Positions 43,487 through 52,221 of a stretch of 64,000 nucleotides of DNA are shown in pieces. Both the position numbers and the translations under genes were made by a program. The notes under the pieces were generated by a model. The model was not told the DNA's origin. It saw nothing but the letters and a program-made list of their open reading frames with translations, and searched no databases. Source of the stretch: Muribaculaceae bacterium (GTDB lineage Bacteria; Bacteroidota; Bacteroidia; Bacteroidales; Muribaculaceae); contig JAFYYU010000009.1 in the NCBI GenBank assembly GCA_017557425.1, positions 1-64,000 of the forward strand. The letters are read 5' to 3'. Every line of letters begins with the position of its first letter. Positions within the stretch are counted from its first letter, which is position 1.

Positions 43487-45346
43487 ATGGGCTTGGTCGA
43501 TAAAAAACGGGTCAACGGCTCACGGTGGCGTCACGTCATTGTGGCGTCATGCTTGATGGGCATGCTGATGTCTCCCGTAGTCTGGGCCCAAAAACCGTTA
43601 CGCTCTGCCAGGCCCCTGATAACGCAGCCTGTCAAGCGTCCTGCCCCGACCAACCCGCAACCCGCACAGGCGGCCCGCAAGGGGGCAAAAGGCCCCACCG
43701 TTTCGCGCATTACCCCGCAGATCCCCAAGGCCAACCGCAACCAGTCAAACAAGGTGTTTCTGGAGAACGCTGACATCCTAAAGGCCAACGAGAACATCAG
43801 CCGCGACTATCAGGTGCTGAAAGGCAACGTGCGCTTTCGCCGCGGCGACATGTACATGTTTTGTGACAGCGCCTACTTCTATCCCGAGACGAGTTCGCTG
43901 GACGCTTTTGGCCACGTGCGTATGACGCAGGGCGACACGTTGTGGGTCTATAGCGATGTGCTGCATTACTATGGCGACCAGGGTGTTGCCGAACTGCGCA
44001 ACAACGTGCGTCTGGAGAACCGCAGTACCACCTTGCTGACCGATGCGCTGGACTATGAGATCAACTCCAATGTGGGATACTACTTTGACGGCGGCACCAT
44101 CGTCGATAACCGCAACAATACCGAGTTGAGGTCGCAATACGGCCGCTACGAGCTCGATACCAAGCAGGCCGAATTCTCGCGTGACGTGCATCTCATCAAC
44201 GACCGCTACGAGATGTTTACCGACCTGCTCGACTACAACACCCAGAGCCATATTGCACACATCACCAGTGAGACGTACATCGTGAGCGACAGCAACACCA
44301 TCAACACGACCAATGGCTGGTATAACACCAGCGCCGACGATGCAACCTTATATGAGCGCTCACTCATTACCGCCAAGGACGGCAAGACGCTGCTGGGCGA
44401 CACCGTCTATTATAACCGCAAGCGCAATTTTGGCGAAGCGCGTGGCAATGTCGTCATCACCGACCCAGGCAACAAAGTCATACTGGACGGAGACTACGGT
44501 TACCATGACGATAACGCCCATTACAGCTATGTGACCCGTCGGGCAAGAGCCCGCGAGTTTTCACAGAAGGATACCATCTACCTGCATGCCGATACCCTGT
44601 GCACGCTCATCAACCATGTGGTGAATGACTCGGTCAACGACTCGGTGCGCGTGCTGCGGGCCTTCAATCAGGTGCGTTTTTACCGCAACGATGTGCAGGG
44701 CATCTGCGACTCGCTGCAATTGAGCGAGGCCGACACCATCATCAACATGTACCGTCATGCGGTGGTGTGGAACCTGGATCGGCAGATCTTTGGTGACGAA
44801 ATCAATGTGCACCTGAACGACAGCGCCGCCGATTGGGCGACACTGCCCACGGGAGGCTTCATGGCCGAGCACCTGGGTGAGATTTACTACGACCAACTGA
44901 GCGGCAAGAAGATGAAGGCCTGGTTTGAAGATAAGGAATTGCGGCGTCTGGACGTTGACGGCAATGTGCAGGTCATCATGTTCCCGCAGGAGAAGGACTC
45001 GACCTATAACAAGATGGTCAGTGCCGAATCAAGCTATATGCGCTTGAACCTCAAGCCTAAGCAGGAAGTGGACCGTATCACCATGTGGCCCGAAGTGACG
45101 GGCAAGGTGACGCCGCTGTATCTTGCCAAGAAAGTCGACATGTACTTGCCGCAGTTCAAGTGGTACGACGAATTGAGGCCTAAAACGCCCGACGATATCT
45201 ATGACGTGAGCGATGAGCTCAAGCAGCTCATGCGCAGCATCGAGGGCGGCACGCGCCGCCGCTCGGGCAGCAACGCTGTGACCTCTGCGGTCCCAGTGGA
45301 GCAAAGTGAAAATGTGAAAACCCTTCAACCCGTTGAGACGCCATGA
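43487..45346 (+). CDS. LptA/OstA-like LPS-transport protein
   Basis: A 619-aa exported protein. The signal region is VIVASCLMGMLMSPVVWAQ (residues about 17-35), followed by a proline-rich linker. Repeated beta-jellyroll units are typical of the OstA/LptA family: VLKGNVRFRRGDMYMFCDSA, AFGHVRMTQGDTLWVYSD, and so on. It probably forms part of the periplasmic bridge carrying lipopolysaccharide to the outer membrane. It is much longer than E. coli LptA (about 185 aa), as known for Bacteroidetes OstA-like proteins. The last 4 bp overlap mutL (ATGA). Confidence 0.85.
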   Translation: MGLVDKKRVNGSRWRHVIVASCLMGMLMSPVVWAQKPLRSARPLITQPVKRPAPTNPQPAQAARKGAKGPTVSRITPQIPKANRNQSNKVFLENADILKANENISRDYQVLKGNVRFRRGDMYMFCDSAYFYPETSSLDAFGHVRMTQGDTLWVYSDVLHYYGDQGVAELRNNVRLENRSTTLLTDALDYEINSNVGYYFDGGTIVDNRNNTELRSQYGRYELDTKQAEFSRDVHLINDRYEMFTDLLDYNTQSHIAHITSETYIVSDSNTINTTNGWYNTSADDATLYERSLITAKDGKTLLGDTVYYNRKRNFGEARGNVVITDPGNKVILDGDYGYHDDNAHYSYVTRRARAREFSQKDTIYLHADTLCTLINHVVNDSVNDSVRVLRAFNQVRFYRNDVQGICDSLQLSEADTIINMYRHAVVWNLDRQIFGDEINVHLNDSAADWATLPTGGFMAEHLGEIYYDQLSGKKMKAWFEDKELRRLDVDGNVQVIMFPQEKDSTYNKMVSAESSYMRLNLKPKQEVDRITMWPEVTGKVTPLYLAKKVDMYLPQFKWYDELRPKTPDDIYDVSDELKQLMRSIEGGTRRRSGSNAVTSAVPVEQSENVKTLQPVETP

Positions 45347-47211
45347 GTGATGTGATTAAACTGTTGCCCGACTCGGTGGCCAACCAGATTGCCGCCGGAG
45401 AAGTCATCCAGCGCCCCGCCAGTGTCATCAAGGAACTGGTGGAGAATGCCATTGACGCTCAGGCAACTCACATTCAGATCATCCTCAAGGACGCCGGGCG
45501 CACGCTTATCCAGATCATCGATGATGGAGTGGGGATGAGCGAGACCGACGCGCGTCTGGCCTTTGAACGCCACAGCACTAGCAAGATACGCAGTGCCGAA
45601 GACCTGTTCACGCTGCACACGATGGGTTTCCGCGGCGAGGCTCTGGCGTCCATTGCCGCTATCTCACAGGTGGAACTGCGTACCCGTCGCCAAGATTCCG
45701 AGTTGGGTACCCGCTTGGTCATAAATGCCTCGCAGTGCCAAAGTCAGGAACCTGACATGTGCCCCACGGGCAGTAATTTCATGATCAAGAACCTCTTTTT
45801 TAATGTTCCTGCCCGTCGCAAGTTCCTCAAGAGCAACCAGGTGGAGCTGAGCAACATCGTAAAGGAGTTTGAAAAGCTGGCGTTGATCAACAATGAGGTG
45901 GAGTTTACCTTGATTCACAACGATAATGTGATGTATAAGTTGATGAGCGGCACTTTCCGCCAGCGCATTGCGGCCCTCATGGGTAACAATATCGACCAGC
46001 AGTTGCTGCCGGTGAACATCGACACATCGCTGGTCAAGGTGCAAGGTTACGTTGGCAAACCCGAGAATGCCCGCAAGCGTAACGCGTTGCAGTTCCTCTT
46101 CGTCAACGGGCGATACATGCGTCATCCCTATTTCCACAAGGCGGTAATGTCGGCCTATGAGCAATTGATTCCCGAGGGAGAGCAGCCCAACTATTTCCTG
46201 CGTTTCACTGTCGAGCCTCAATCCATCGACGTGAACATCCATCCCACCAAGACCGAGATCAAGTTTGAGGATGAGATGCCCATCTGGCAGATTCTTGCCG
46301 CGGGAGTCAAGGAAACATTGGGCCGTTTCAGCGAGGTTCCGTCCATCGATTTTAATACCGAGGATGCCCCTGCTATTCCCGCTTATAACACCCATGTCGA
46401 GGTCCATCACCCTGATATTTCGGTTGATCCGGCTTATAATCCGTTCAAGGACCAGAACAAGGCCTCCGGCGCCCGCACACGTCCAATGACGTCGGCCAGC
46501 CAGCGGATGAGCAACTGGGACGAACTGTATGCCAATTTCGAGCGCAAGAAGCGTGAGGGCTTGGAGCAGCAGACCGCTGACAAGCCTGTGGATGCGGATG
46601 ATGCCTTGTTTGGTAGTGACGGGGAGCAACCAGCCTTGCCGTTGGGGAGCTTGCAGTCGGTTTACCTGCAGCTCAAGGGCCGTTATATCCTGTCACCGGC
46701 TAAGTCGGGGCTGATGGTGATCGACCAGCACCGTGCCCACGTGCGCATCCTGTTTGACCGTTATATCTCTCAGATCCAAACGGGCGAGATGTCGTCTCAG
46801 GCCATTCTGTTCCCTGAGGTGTTGCACTTGAGCGCCTCGCAAGCCACTGCACTGCAGGAATTGCTGCCCGAAATGGAGCAGATGGGCTTCCAACTGGATT
46901 CGCTGGGCGGCAACGATTGGGCTATCAATGCTATTCCTGCAGGTATCGAAGGCGTGGATTCGGCAGCCATGGTTCATCAGATCCTTGAATCGGTGGAAAA
47001 CGGCGGTATGCCGCTCAAGCGCCGCATCCAGGAGCATCTGGCGCTGACCGTGGCGCGCTCGGCCGCCATCCCGACGGGGAGGCCGCTCCAGCAAGAGGAG
47101 ATGGATGTGCTTGTGGCCGATCTGTTGCGGCTGCCAGAGCCCAACTACACTCCTGACGGGAAGACCATTATCACGGTCATCCCCATGGACCAAATCACAA
47201 AATTGTTTTGA
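45343..47211 (+). CDS. mutL: DNA mismatch repair protein MutL
   Basis: A 622-aa GHKL ATPase. The N-terminal motifs are QRPASVIKELVENAIDA, DDGVGM and HTMGFRGEALASI. The C-terminal dimerisation domain begins near residue 435. The usual endonuclease signature DQHA(x2)E(x4)E reads DQHRAHVRILFD at residues 461-472, and the C-terminal CPHGRP-type motif reads IPTGRP. So the metal-binding residues of the nuclease-type MutL are mostly missing. Starts within the preceding gene (ATGA overlap). Confidence 0.96.
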   Translation: MSDVIKLLPDSVANQIAAGEVIQRPASVIKELVENAIDAQATHIQIILKDAGRTLIQIIDDGVGMSETDARLAFERHSTSKIRSAEDLFTLHTMGFRGEALASIAAISQVELRTRRQDSELGTRLVINASQCQSQEPDMCPTGSNFMIKNLFFNVPARRKFLKSNQVELSNIVKEFEKLALINNEVEFTLIHNDNVMYKLMSGTFRQRIAALMGNNIDQQLLPVNIDTSLVKVQGYVGKPENARKRNALQFLFVNGRYMRHPYFHKAVMSAYEQLIPEGEQPNYFLRFTVEPQSIDVNIHPTKTEIKFEDEMPIWQILAAGVKETLGRFSEVPSIDFNTEDAPAIPAYNTHVEVHHPDISVDPAYNPFKDQNKASGARTRPMTSASQRMSNWDELYANFERKKREGLEQQTADKPVDADDALFGSDGEQPALPLGSLQSVYLQLKGRYILSPAKSGLMVIDQHRAHVRILFDRYISQIQTGEMSSQAILFPEVLHLSASQATALQELLPEMEQMGFQLDSLGGNDWAINAIPAGIEGVDSAAMVHQILESVENGGMPLKRRIQEHLALTVARSAAIPTGRPLQQEEMDVLVADLLRLPEPNYTPDGKTIITVIPMDQITKLF

Positions 47212-47213
47212 TC

Positions 47214-48029
47214 ATGTTTGACACCTACCGAATAACCCGAGAAACCGACTTATATAATCTGCACACCCACACCCAGTACTGTGACGGTCACGCTCCTATG
47301 GAGGACTTTGTGACCGAAGCCATCGAATTGGGCTTCACACACCTGGGCATTACTCCTCACTCACCCATCTCTATCGAGAGTCCATGCAACATGAGTCGTG
47401 AACAGGTAGATGAGTATTTTGCCGAGATGGAGCGCCTGCGCCGTACCTATGGCCACCGCATCAACCTGTACACTGCGATGGAGATCGACTATGTGAGCGT
47501 CGGAGACGGACCTGCCAGCGATTATTTCCAGCAGATGCCGCTGGATTACCGCATTGGCTCGGTGCATTTTATCCCGTCAATCGGCAATCCTGAAGTGATG
47601 GTGAACATCGATGGCAAGTTCCCGGATTTCAAGGTCAGGATGGGGAAGTACTTCGATGGGGACATCGAATATGTGGTGAAGACCTTTTATTCCCAGATGA
47701 TGGCGATGGTTGATGAGGGCGGATTTGAGATTGTGGGCCACATGGATAAGATCGGCTTCAATGCCAGCCAGTACCGCGACGGCATCGATGAGGAGCCGTG
47801 GTATGACAAACTTGTGATTGACCTTTTTGAGAACATCATGGACCACCATATGGTCATCGAGATCAACACTAAGGCTTGGCTGCAGCGCAACCGTTTCTAT
47901 CCCAATTTGAAGTACTTCGGTATGCTCAAGCGCTTCAACGCCCCCGTGGTGGTCAACAGTGACGCCCATTATCCCACGTTGCTCAATAGTGGCCGCATGG
48001 AAGCCATAAAACTGCTTAATGTGTTGTAA
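47214..48029 (+). CDS. PHP-domain phosphatase, HisK-like
   Basis: A 271-aa metal-dependent PHP-family protein. Metal ligands are in DLYNLHTHTQYCDGHAPM, GITPHSPI, GSVHFIP, VGHMDKIGFN and VVNSDAHYP. This resembles histidinol-phosphatases of the HisJ/HisK type (last phosphatase step of histidine synthesis), but no other his gene is near. It begins 3 bp after the mutL stop and is likely co-transcribed. The ATG at 47214 is chosen over the TTG at 47208. Confidence 0.82.
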   Translation: MFDTYRITRETDLYNLHTHTQYCDGHAPMEDFVTEAIELGFTHLGITPHSPISIESPCNMSREQVDEYFAEMERLRRTYGHRINLYTAMEIDYVSVGDGPASDYFQQMPLDYRIGSVHFIPSIGNPEVMVNIDGKFPDFKVRMGKYFDGDIEYVVKTFYSQMMAMVDEGGFEIVGHMDKIGFNASQYRDGIDEEPWYDKLVIDLFENIMDHHMVIEINTKAWLQRNRFYPNLKYFGMLKRFNAPVVVNSDAHYPTLLNSGRMEAIKLLNVL

Positions 48030-48053
48030 ATAACCATTTTAAGAGATATAACT

Positions 48054-49232
48054 ATGAAAAGATCGAATAGGATATGGGTGCTTGCGATGCTGTTTGTGGC
48101 ATTGCTGCCCAGCGTGATGAAGGCGCAGGACTTTACTGACAAAGACACGCTGCGCTATGTCGATGCGATGCACTATCGCCTGATCAACTGGGCGTTTGAC
48201 CGTACGCTCAAGTCACGCATTCCCCTGGAATTCTACGGCAACGTGCGCCCCACGCTGTGGGACCGTGCCTCGTGCACCAGTGGCAAGGCCATCCGTTTTG
48301 CCACCAACTCGTCGGCTATCGCCGTGCGTTACAACCTGTTGACGAATATGCACATGATGCACATGGCCGACACGGGCATCAAGGGCACCGACTTGTACAT
48401 CTGGGACAAGGATACCGAGAGTTGGCAGTTTGTGAACTGTAATCGCCCGGTGCGCATCGATAATGATATCCGCCCGCGTCAGGACTCGATCCAGAGCAAG
48501 GTGTATGTCGATCGCCTGGACGGGAAGATGCACGAATACATGATTTACCTGCCGCTTTATGACGGCGTACGCTGGATCGAGATCGGTGTGGACAGCAGCG
48601 CCGTCATCATGCAGCCTGTGATGGATTCCCCCAAACAGGGCAAGAAGTTTATTTTTTATGGCACCAGCATCATGCAGGGTGGCTGTGCCTGCCGTCCCGG
48701 TATGGTGGCCACGAGCATCATCCAGCGCGACCTGGATGTAGAGTGCGTCAATCTGGGCTTCAGCGGCGAGGGCAAGATGGATTCCTGCATGGCTCAGGCC
48801 ATGGCAACAATCCCAGATGTGGCAGCCTATATCCTCGATCCTATTCCCAACTGCACCAAGGACATGTGCGACACGGTGACCTACGGTTTCGTGAACATGC
48901 TGCGCACTTTACGCCCCGAGGTGCCCATCTTTATGGTCGAGGGACAGATGTACAGCTATGCCAAGTACAGCGGCTTCTACAGCGAATACCTGCCTGCCAA
49001 AAACAACGAGTACCACAAGAACTACCTGAAACTGAAAGCCGACAATCCCAATAACCTCTATTATATCACCTGCAAGGACCTCTACGGGCCTAACAACGAG
49101 GGCACTGTCGACGGCATCCACCTGACCGACATCGGTTTCTGGTGGTATGCCCAGAAATTGGAGCCCTATCTGCGTGCTGTCCTCGACGGCACTCCCATCC
49201 CTCAGGAGCCAGGTGTAGACGATCCCCGTTAG
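48054..49232 (+). CDS. SGNH/GDSL-like hydrolase, secreted
   Basis: A 392-aa exported protein with a signal peptide (MKRSNRIWVLAMLFVALLP, cleaved near MKAQ/DF). After an N-terminal beta-sandwich of about 170 aa, the SGNH domain has block I FYGTSIMQGG (nucleophile Ser), block II LGFSGEGKM (Gly) and block V DGIHLTDIGF (Asp and His). Block III is atypical (ILDPIPNCT). This is the two-domain SGNH type common in Bacteroidetes carbohydrate-esterase and deacylase families; the substrate is unknown. Confidence 0.85.
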   Translation: MKRSNRIWVLAMLFVALLPSVMKAQDFTDKDTLRYVDAMHYRLINWAFDRTLKSRIPLEFYGNVRPTLWDRASCTSGKAIRFATNSSAIAVRYNLLTNMHMMHMADTGIKGTDLYIWDKDTESWQFVNCNRPVRIDNDIRPRQDSIQSKVYVDRLDGKMHEYMIYLPLYDGVRWIEIGVDSSAVIMQPVMDSPKQGKKFIFYGTSIMQGGCACRPGMVATSIIQRDLDVECVNLGFSGEGKMDSCMAQAMATIPDVAAYILDPIPNCTKDMCDTVTYGFVNMLRTLRPEVPIFMVEGQMYSYAKYSGFYSEYLPAKNNEYHKNYLKLKADNPNNLYYITCKDLYGPNNEGTVDGIHLTDIGFWWYAQKLEPYLRAVLDGTPIPQEPGVDDPR

Positions 49233-49246
49233 TCGCCGCTATCTCA

Positions 49247-49331
49247 CGCTAAGTCGCTAAGACGCGAAGCGATTATTAGAATTGTGAGATAATTCGCATG
49301 CCACTAACCAATTTAGCGCCTTGGCGTGGGG
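49247..49331. repeat. REPIN-like element, copy C
   Basis: Left arm of three octamers (cgctaagt, cgctaaga, cgcgaagc; 49247-49270), a 40-bp A/T-rich spacer, and a shorter inverted arm (atttagcg, ccttggcg; 49311-49326) ending tgggg. It lies between the SGNH gene and the AlbA_2 gene, whose start is 14 bp beyond the right arm. Confidence 0.8.
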
Positions 49332-49345
49332 CAAAACAGAGAAAA

Positions 49346-49990
49346 ATGAGACCAAAGAAGAACCATTATATACAGGACCTCATCCTTGAGGGCGAGCATG
49401 AGCATCAGGATTTCAAGTATCAGATTACCGATGCCCGCAAGATTGCCCGCTCGATAGCCGCCTTTGCCAACAACAGCGGCGGTCATCTGCTTATCGGTGT
49501 GAAGGACAACGGCAACATTGCCGGCGTGCGCAGTGACGAGGAAATTTACATGATCGAGACGGCGGCGCAGATGTATTGCCGCCCAGAGCAGCATGTGACT
49601 TTCAAGGTCTATAGCATCAACGGCAAATCGGTCGTCAAAGCCGATATCGCCGAGGCCGAGGAAAAACCTGTCGAGGCGCCCGACGACAACGGCAACTGGC
49701 ATGTCTATTACCGCGTCGCCGACGAGAACGTGCTGGCCAGCCGTCTGCACGAGCGCATTTTGAGCCATGGGGCAGGGGAATCCCAACCCGATGAGACGAT
49801 CAGTTACAGTGAGCGTGAACAGGTGCTATTGCAGTATTTGAGGGAACACGGGGGTATTACCCTGGACGGTTTTAAGCGTCTGGCCCACATCAGCGAGGAG
49901 ACCGCTGTGCAGACCGTGGTCGCCCTGCATGGAATGGGAGTGGTCAACGTGGTCTATCACGACGGGGAGTGCCTCATCGTGGGAGTTTAG
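49346..49990 (+). CDS. AlbA_2/Schlafen-type DNA-binding protein
   Basis: A 214-aa protein. The N-terminal AlbA_2 (formerly AAA_4) domain has LILEGEHEHQDFKYQI, ARSIAAFANNSGGHLLIGVK and IAGVRSDEEIYMIETAAQM. The C-terminal about 60 residues look like a winged helix (REQVLLQYLREHGGITLDGF). It is probably a transcriptional regulator or nucleic-acid binding protein. ATG 49346 is preferred over an in-frame start at 49298, which falls in the REPIN-like element. Confidence 0.75.
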   Translation: MRPKKNHYIQDLILEGEHEHQDFKYQITDARKIARSIAAFANNSGGHLLIGVKDNGNIAGVRSDEEIYMIETAAQMYCRPEQHVTFKVYSINGKSVVKADIAEAEEKPVEAPDDNGNWHVYYRVADENVLASRLHERILSHGAGESQPDETISYSEREQVLLQYLREHGGITLDGFKRLAHISEETAVQTVVALHGMGVVNVVYHDGECLIVGV

Positions 49991-50014
49991 GGTTCAATCA
50001 GCCTTTAATCAGAT

Positions 50015-50054
50015 AAAACAAACCGCCCGGGTCAGTGCTCGGGCGGTTTGTTTT
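50015..50054. terminator. Bidirectional terminator
   Basis: AAAACAAACCGCCCG pairs with CGGGCGGTTTGTTTT: A-tract and T-tract on both sides, between convergent genes ending at 49990 and 50061. Confidence 0.85.
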
Positions 50055-50060
50055 GTTGGT

Positions 50061-50459
50061 TTAGAAGGGTAGGTCGTCACCGACGCCCCCCTGGTCAAAT
50101 GGAGGCTGTTCGGGAGGAGGTGCGGGCACGCCGCCCTCGACGGGTGCGGGAGCTTGGCTGGGCATGGGAGGCACTGCCGCTGCCATATTGGGATCCTCCT
50201 TCATGGCCTTGAAACCGCGGATGTCGGTGTACCAGCGGCCGTTGAACTCGCGGCTCTCGATATCGTAGCTCAGCGTGATCACGTCGCCCACCTCAAGGGG
50301 GTACTGGTCAGCACGGTCGCCAAAGAAATCGAACTTCACCTTGCGGGGGTAGCTGTCGAGTGTCTCCAGCACGTATTCCTGCTTTTTCCATGCGTTACCG
50401 GCCTTGGAGGTGCCGCTCTGCAGGTCAAGCTTCTGAATAATCTTTCCTTTAATGTCCAT
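50061..50459 (-). CDS. DUF3127 SSB-like OB-fold protein
   Basis: A 132-aa protein. The first about 90 residues are a DUF3127 domain (GKIIQKLDLQSGTSKAGNAW, KVKFDFFGDRADQY, ESREFNGRWYTDIRGFKAM), which reads like a single-stranded DNA-binding OB fold. A Pro/Ala/Gly-rich linker follows, then the acidic tip GDDLPF. The tip copies the DDDIPF C-terminus through which SSB recruits RecQ, PriA and other repair proteins. Role therefore inferred as an SSB-like accessory protein. Transcribed away from pepD, separated by a heptamer array. Confidence 0.8.
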   Translation of the reverse strand: MDIKGKIIQKLDLQSGTSKAGNAWKKQEYVLETLDSYPRKVKFDFFGDRADQYPLEVGDVITLSYDIESREFNGRWYTDIRGFKAMKEDPNMAAAVPPMPSQAPAPVEGGVPAPPPEQPPFDQGGVGDDLPF

Positions 50460-50467
50460 TGTTTCTT

Positions 50468-50563
50468 TAGTTTTAAGTCTTCAGTTTTAAGTTGTAAGTA
50501 TGATTACTATAGCCTCTGGTCTCGTGTTGAGGTAATTGTACTAACAACTAAAAACTAATAACT
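50468..50563. repeat. Inverted pair of NAGTTTT heptamer arrays
   Basis: Forward units tagtttt, aagtctt, cagtttt, aagttgt, aagtatg (50468-50502), then a 40-bp spacer, then reverse units aacaact, aaaaact, aataact (50543-50563). The gap is between the DUF3127 start and the pepD stop. Confidence 0.6.
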
Positions 50564-50569
50564 AAATTA

Positions 50570-52048
50570 TTACTTGCTCTCCTCGGCGATGGCCTTGATA
50601 ACAGCTTGTACTTGCTTCCATGCCTTGTCAACAGCGGGGATGTGGCAGCGCTCGGCGGGCGAGTGTACATCCTGCAGGGTGGGACCGAAGCTGATCATCT
50701 CCATGTCGGGACGTACCTTCAGGAACAGGCCGCACTCCAGACCGGCGTGGATGGCACGAACGTTGGGCTTAACACCGAAGAGCTTCTCCCACTGCTCGGT
50801 GGCAACGGTGAGCAGGTGGCTGTCGCTGATGGGCTCCCAGCCCTGGTAGCCACCCTCGCTGATGATCTCGTCGGCACCGGCCATGCGGAAGACGGTCTCG
50901 CACTTGTGCGTCAGGTCGTACTTGCCGCTCTCGAGCGATGAACGGTGGAACATCTCGATAACAATCTGGTTGCCCGGGCGCATCTTCACGCTGGCAAGGT
51001 TGGTCGAGGTCTCAACGAGGCCGGGTACTTCCATGCTCATGGCAGCGATGCCGTGAGGAGCAACATAAACGGCATTGACAACGCGGCGGGCGGTGTCGGT
51101 GTCGATGATGGTCTCGGGGGCGTCAACGCTCTTGCAGGTGATTTCCATCTTGGGCTCGGTGCGCTTGTACTCGTTCTTCACCTCGGCGATGAATGTGTTG
51201 AGCACGACGCTCAGTTTCTCCTTGTCCTCGGGCTTGATACCGATAACAGCGGTTGCAGCGTGGGCGATGGCATTGTGCAGGTTGCCGGCGTCAATCTTGG
51301 CCAGAACATAGTCCATCTCCTCGCCGATGTTCCACAACAGACGTGCAATCAGCTTGGTCGTGGTGGCGTAACCCAGGTGGATGTCGGCACCGCTGTGACC
51401 ACCATGGAAGTGCTCGAACTTGATCTCAAAGTAGGTGCGATCCTGGGGAGCGGCCTCAGGTTTGTAGTTGAACTTGAAGATGCTTACCAGACCACCGGCG
51501 CAGCCCATGGTGATGGTGGCGTCTTCCTCCTCGTCGAGGTTGAGCAGGTAGTCACCCACGAGCATGTCGGCCTCGATGTTGCTGGCACCGGTCAAGCCGG
51601 TTTCCTCGTCAACGGTGGCGAGAACCTCCAGGGGACCGCACTGCAGCGTCGGCTCGGTGATGGCAGCAAGTGCCAGGGCCAGGCCCATACCGTCGTCGGC
51701 ACCCAGCGTAGTGTTGTTGGCGCGTACCCAGTCGCCATCCACGATGGTCTCGATGGGGTCGGTATCAAAGTTGTGGGTCGAGCCGGGACCTTTCTCGGCG
51801 ACCATATCCATGTGACCTTGCAGTACAATGCCCTTGCACTTCTCGTAGCCGGGGGCTGCGGGCTTGAACATGGCAACGTTGCCGGTCTTGTCAATCTTGT
51901 AATCCAGATTGTGTTTCTTGGCGAAGTCCACGAGCCATGCGCGGATTTTGTCTAACTTGCCTTCTTCGTTGCCCGAGGGGCGGGGCACCTTGGTGATCTC
52001 GTCAAAGATCGACCATACTGCTTGCGGATTCAGATCTTTTACTTGCAT
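50570..52048 (-). CDS. pepD: Aminoacyl-histidine dipeptidase (PepD, M20)
   Basis: A 492-aa cytosolic dinuclear zinc dipeptidase of family M20C, cleaving Xaa-His dipeptides. Visible motifs are GHMDMVAEKGPGS (first zinc ligand His, then Asp), NNTTLGADDGMGLA, ATVDEETGLTGA with the catalytic Glu, and GGHSGADI. It has the PepD lid domain (FHGGHSG..., SLESGKYDL). Monocistronic; no signal peptide. Confidence 0.95.
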   Translation of the reverse strand: MQVKDLNPQAVWSIFDEITKVPRPSGNEEGKLDKIRAWLVDFAKKHNLDYKIDKTGNVAMFKPAAPGYEKCKGIVLQGHMDMVAEKGPGSTHNFDTDPIETIVDGDWVRANNTTLGADDGMGLALALAAITEPTLQCGPLEVLATVDEETGLTGASNIEADMLVGDYLLNLDEEEDATITMGCAGGLVSIFKFNYKPEAAPQDRTYFEIKFEHFHGGHSGADIHLGYATTTKLIARLLWNIGEEMDYVLAKIDAGNLHNAIAHAATAVIGIKPEDKEKLSVVLNTFIAEVKNEYKRTEPKMEITCKSVDAPETIIDTDTARRVVNAVYVAPHGIAAMSMEVPGLVETSTNLASVKMRPGNQIVIEMFHRSSLESGKYDLTHKCETVFRMAGADEIISEGGYQGWEPISDSHLLTVATEQWEKLFGVKPNVRAIHAGLECGLFLKVRPDMEMISFGPTLQDVHSPAERCHIPAVDKAWKQVQAVIKAIAEESK

Positions 52049-52221
52049 TGTAAAAAAAGATGGTTAAATTGTTAGTGAATATTATGGTTGATAAACTTGT
52101 GCTCATCAAAGCCTGTTTCGAACCGCTAAGATACTACTTTTTTCTGAATCATCGTCCAATTGTCAATAAAAAAACCTCAAAAAACCTGTTGAAACATGCT
52201 ATAAAGAAACTGTCTTTTGCC

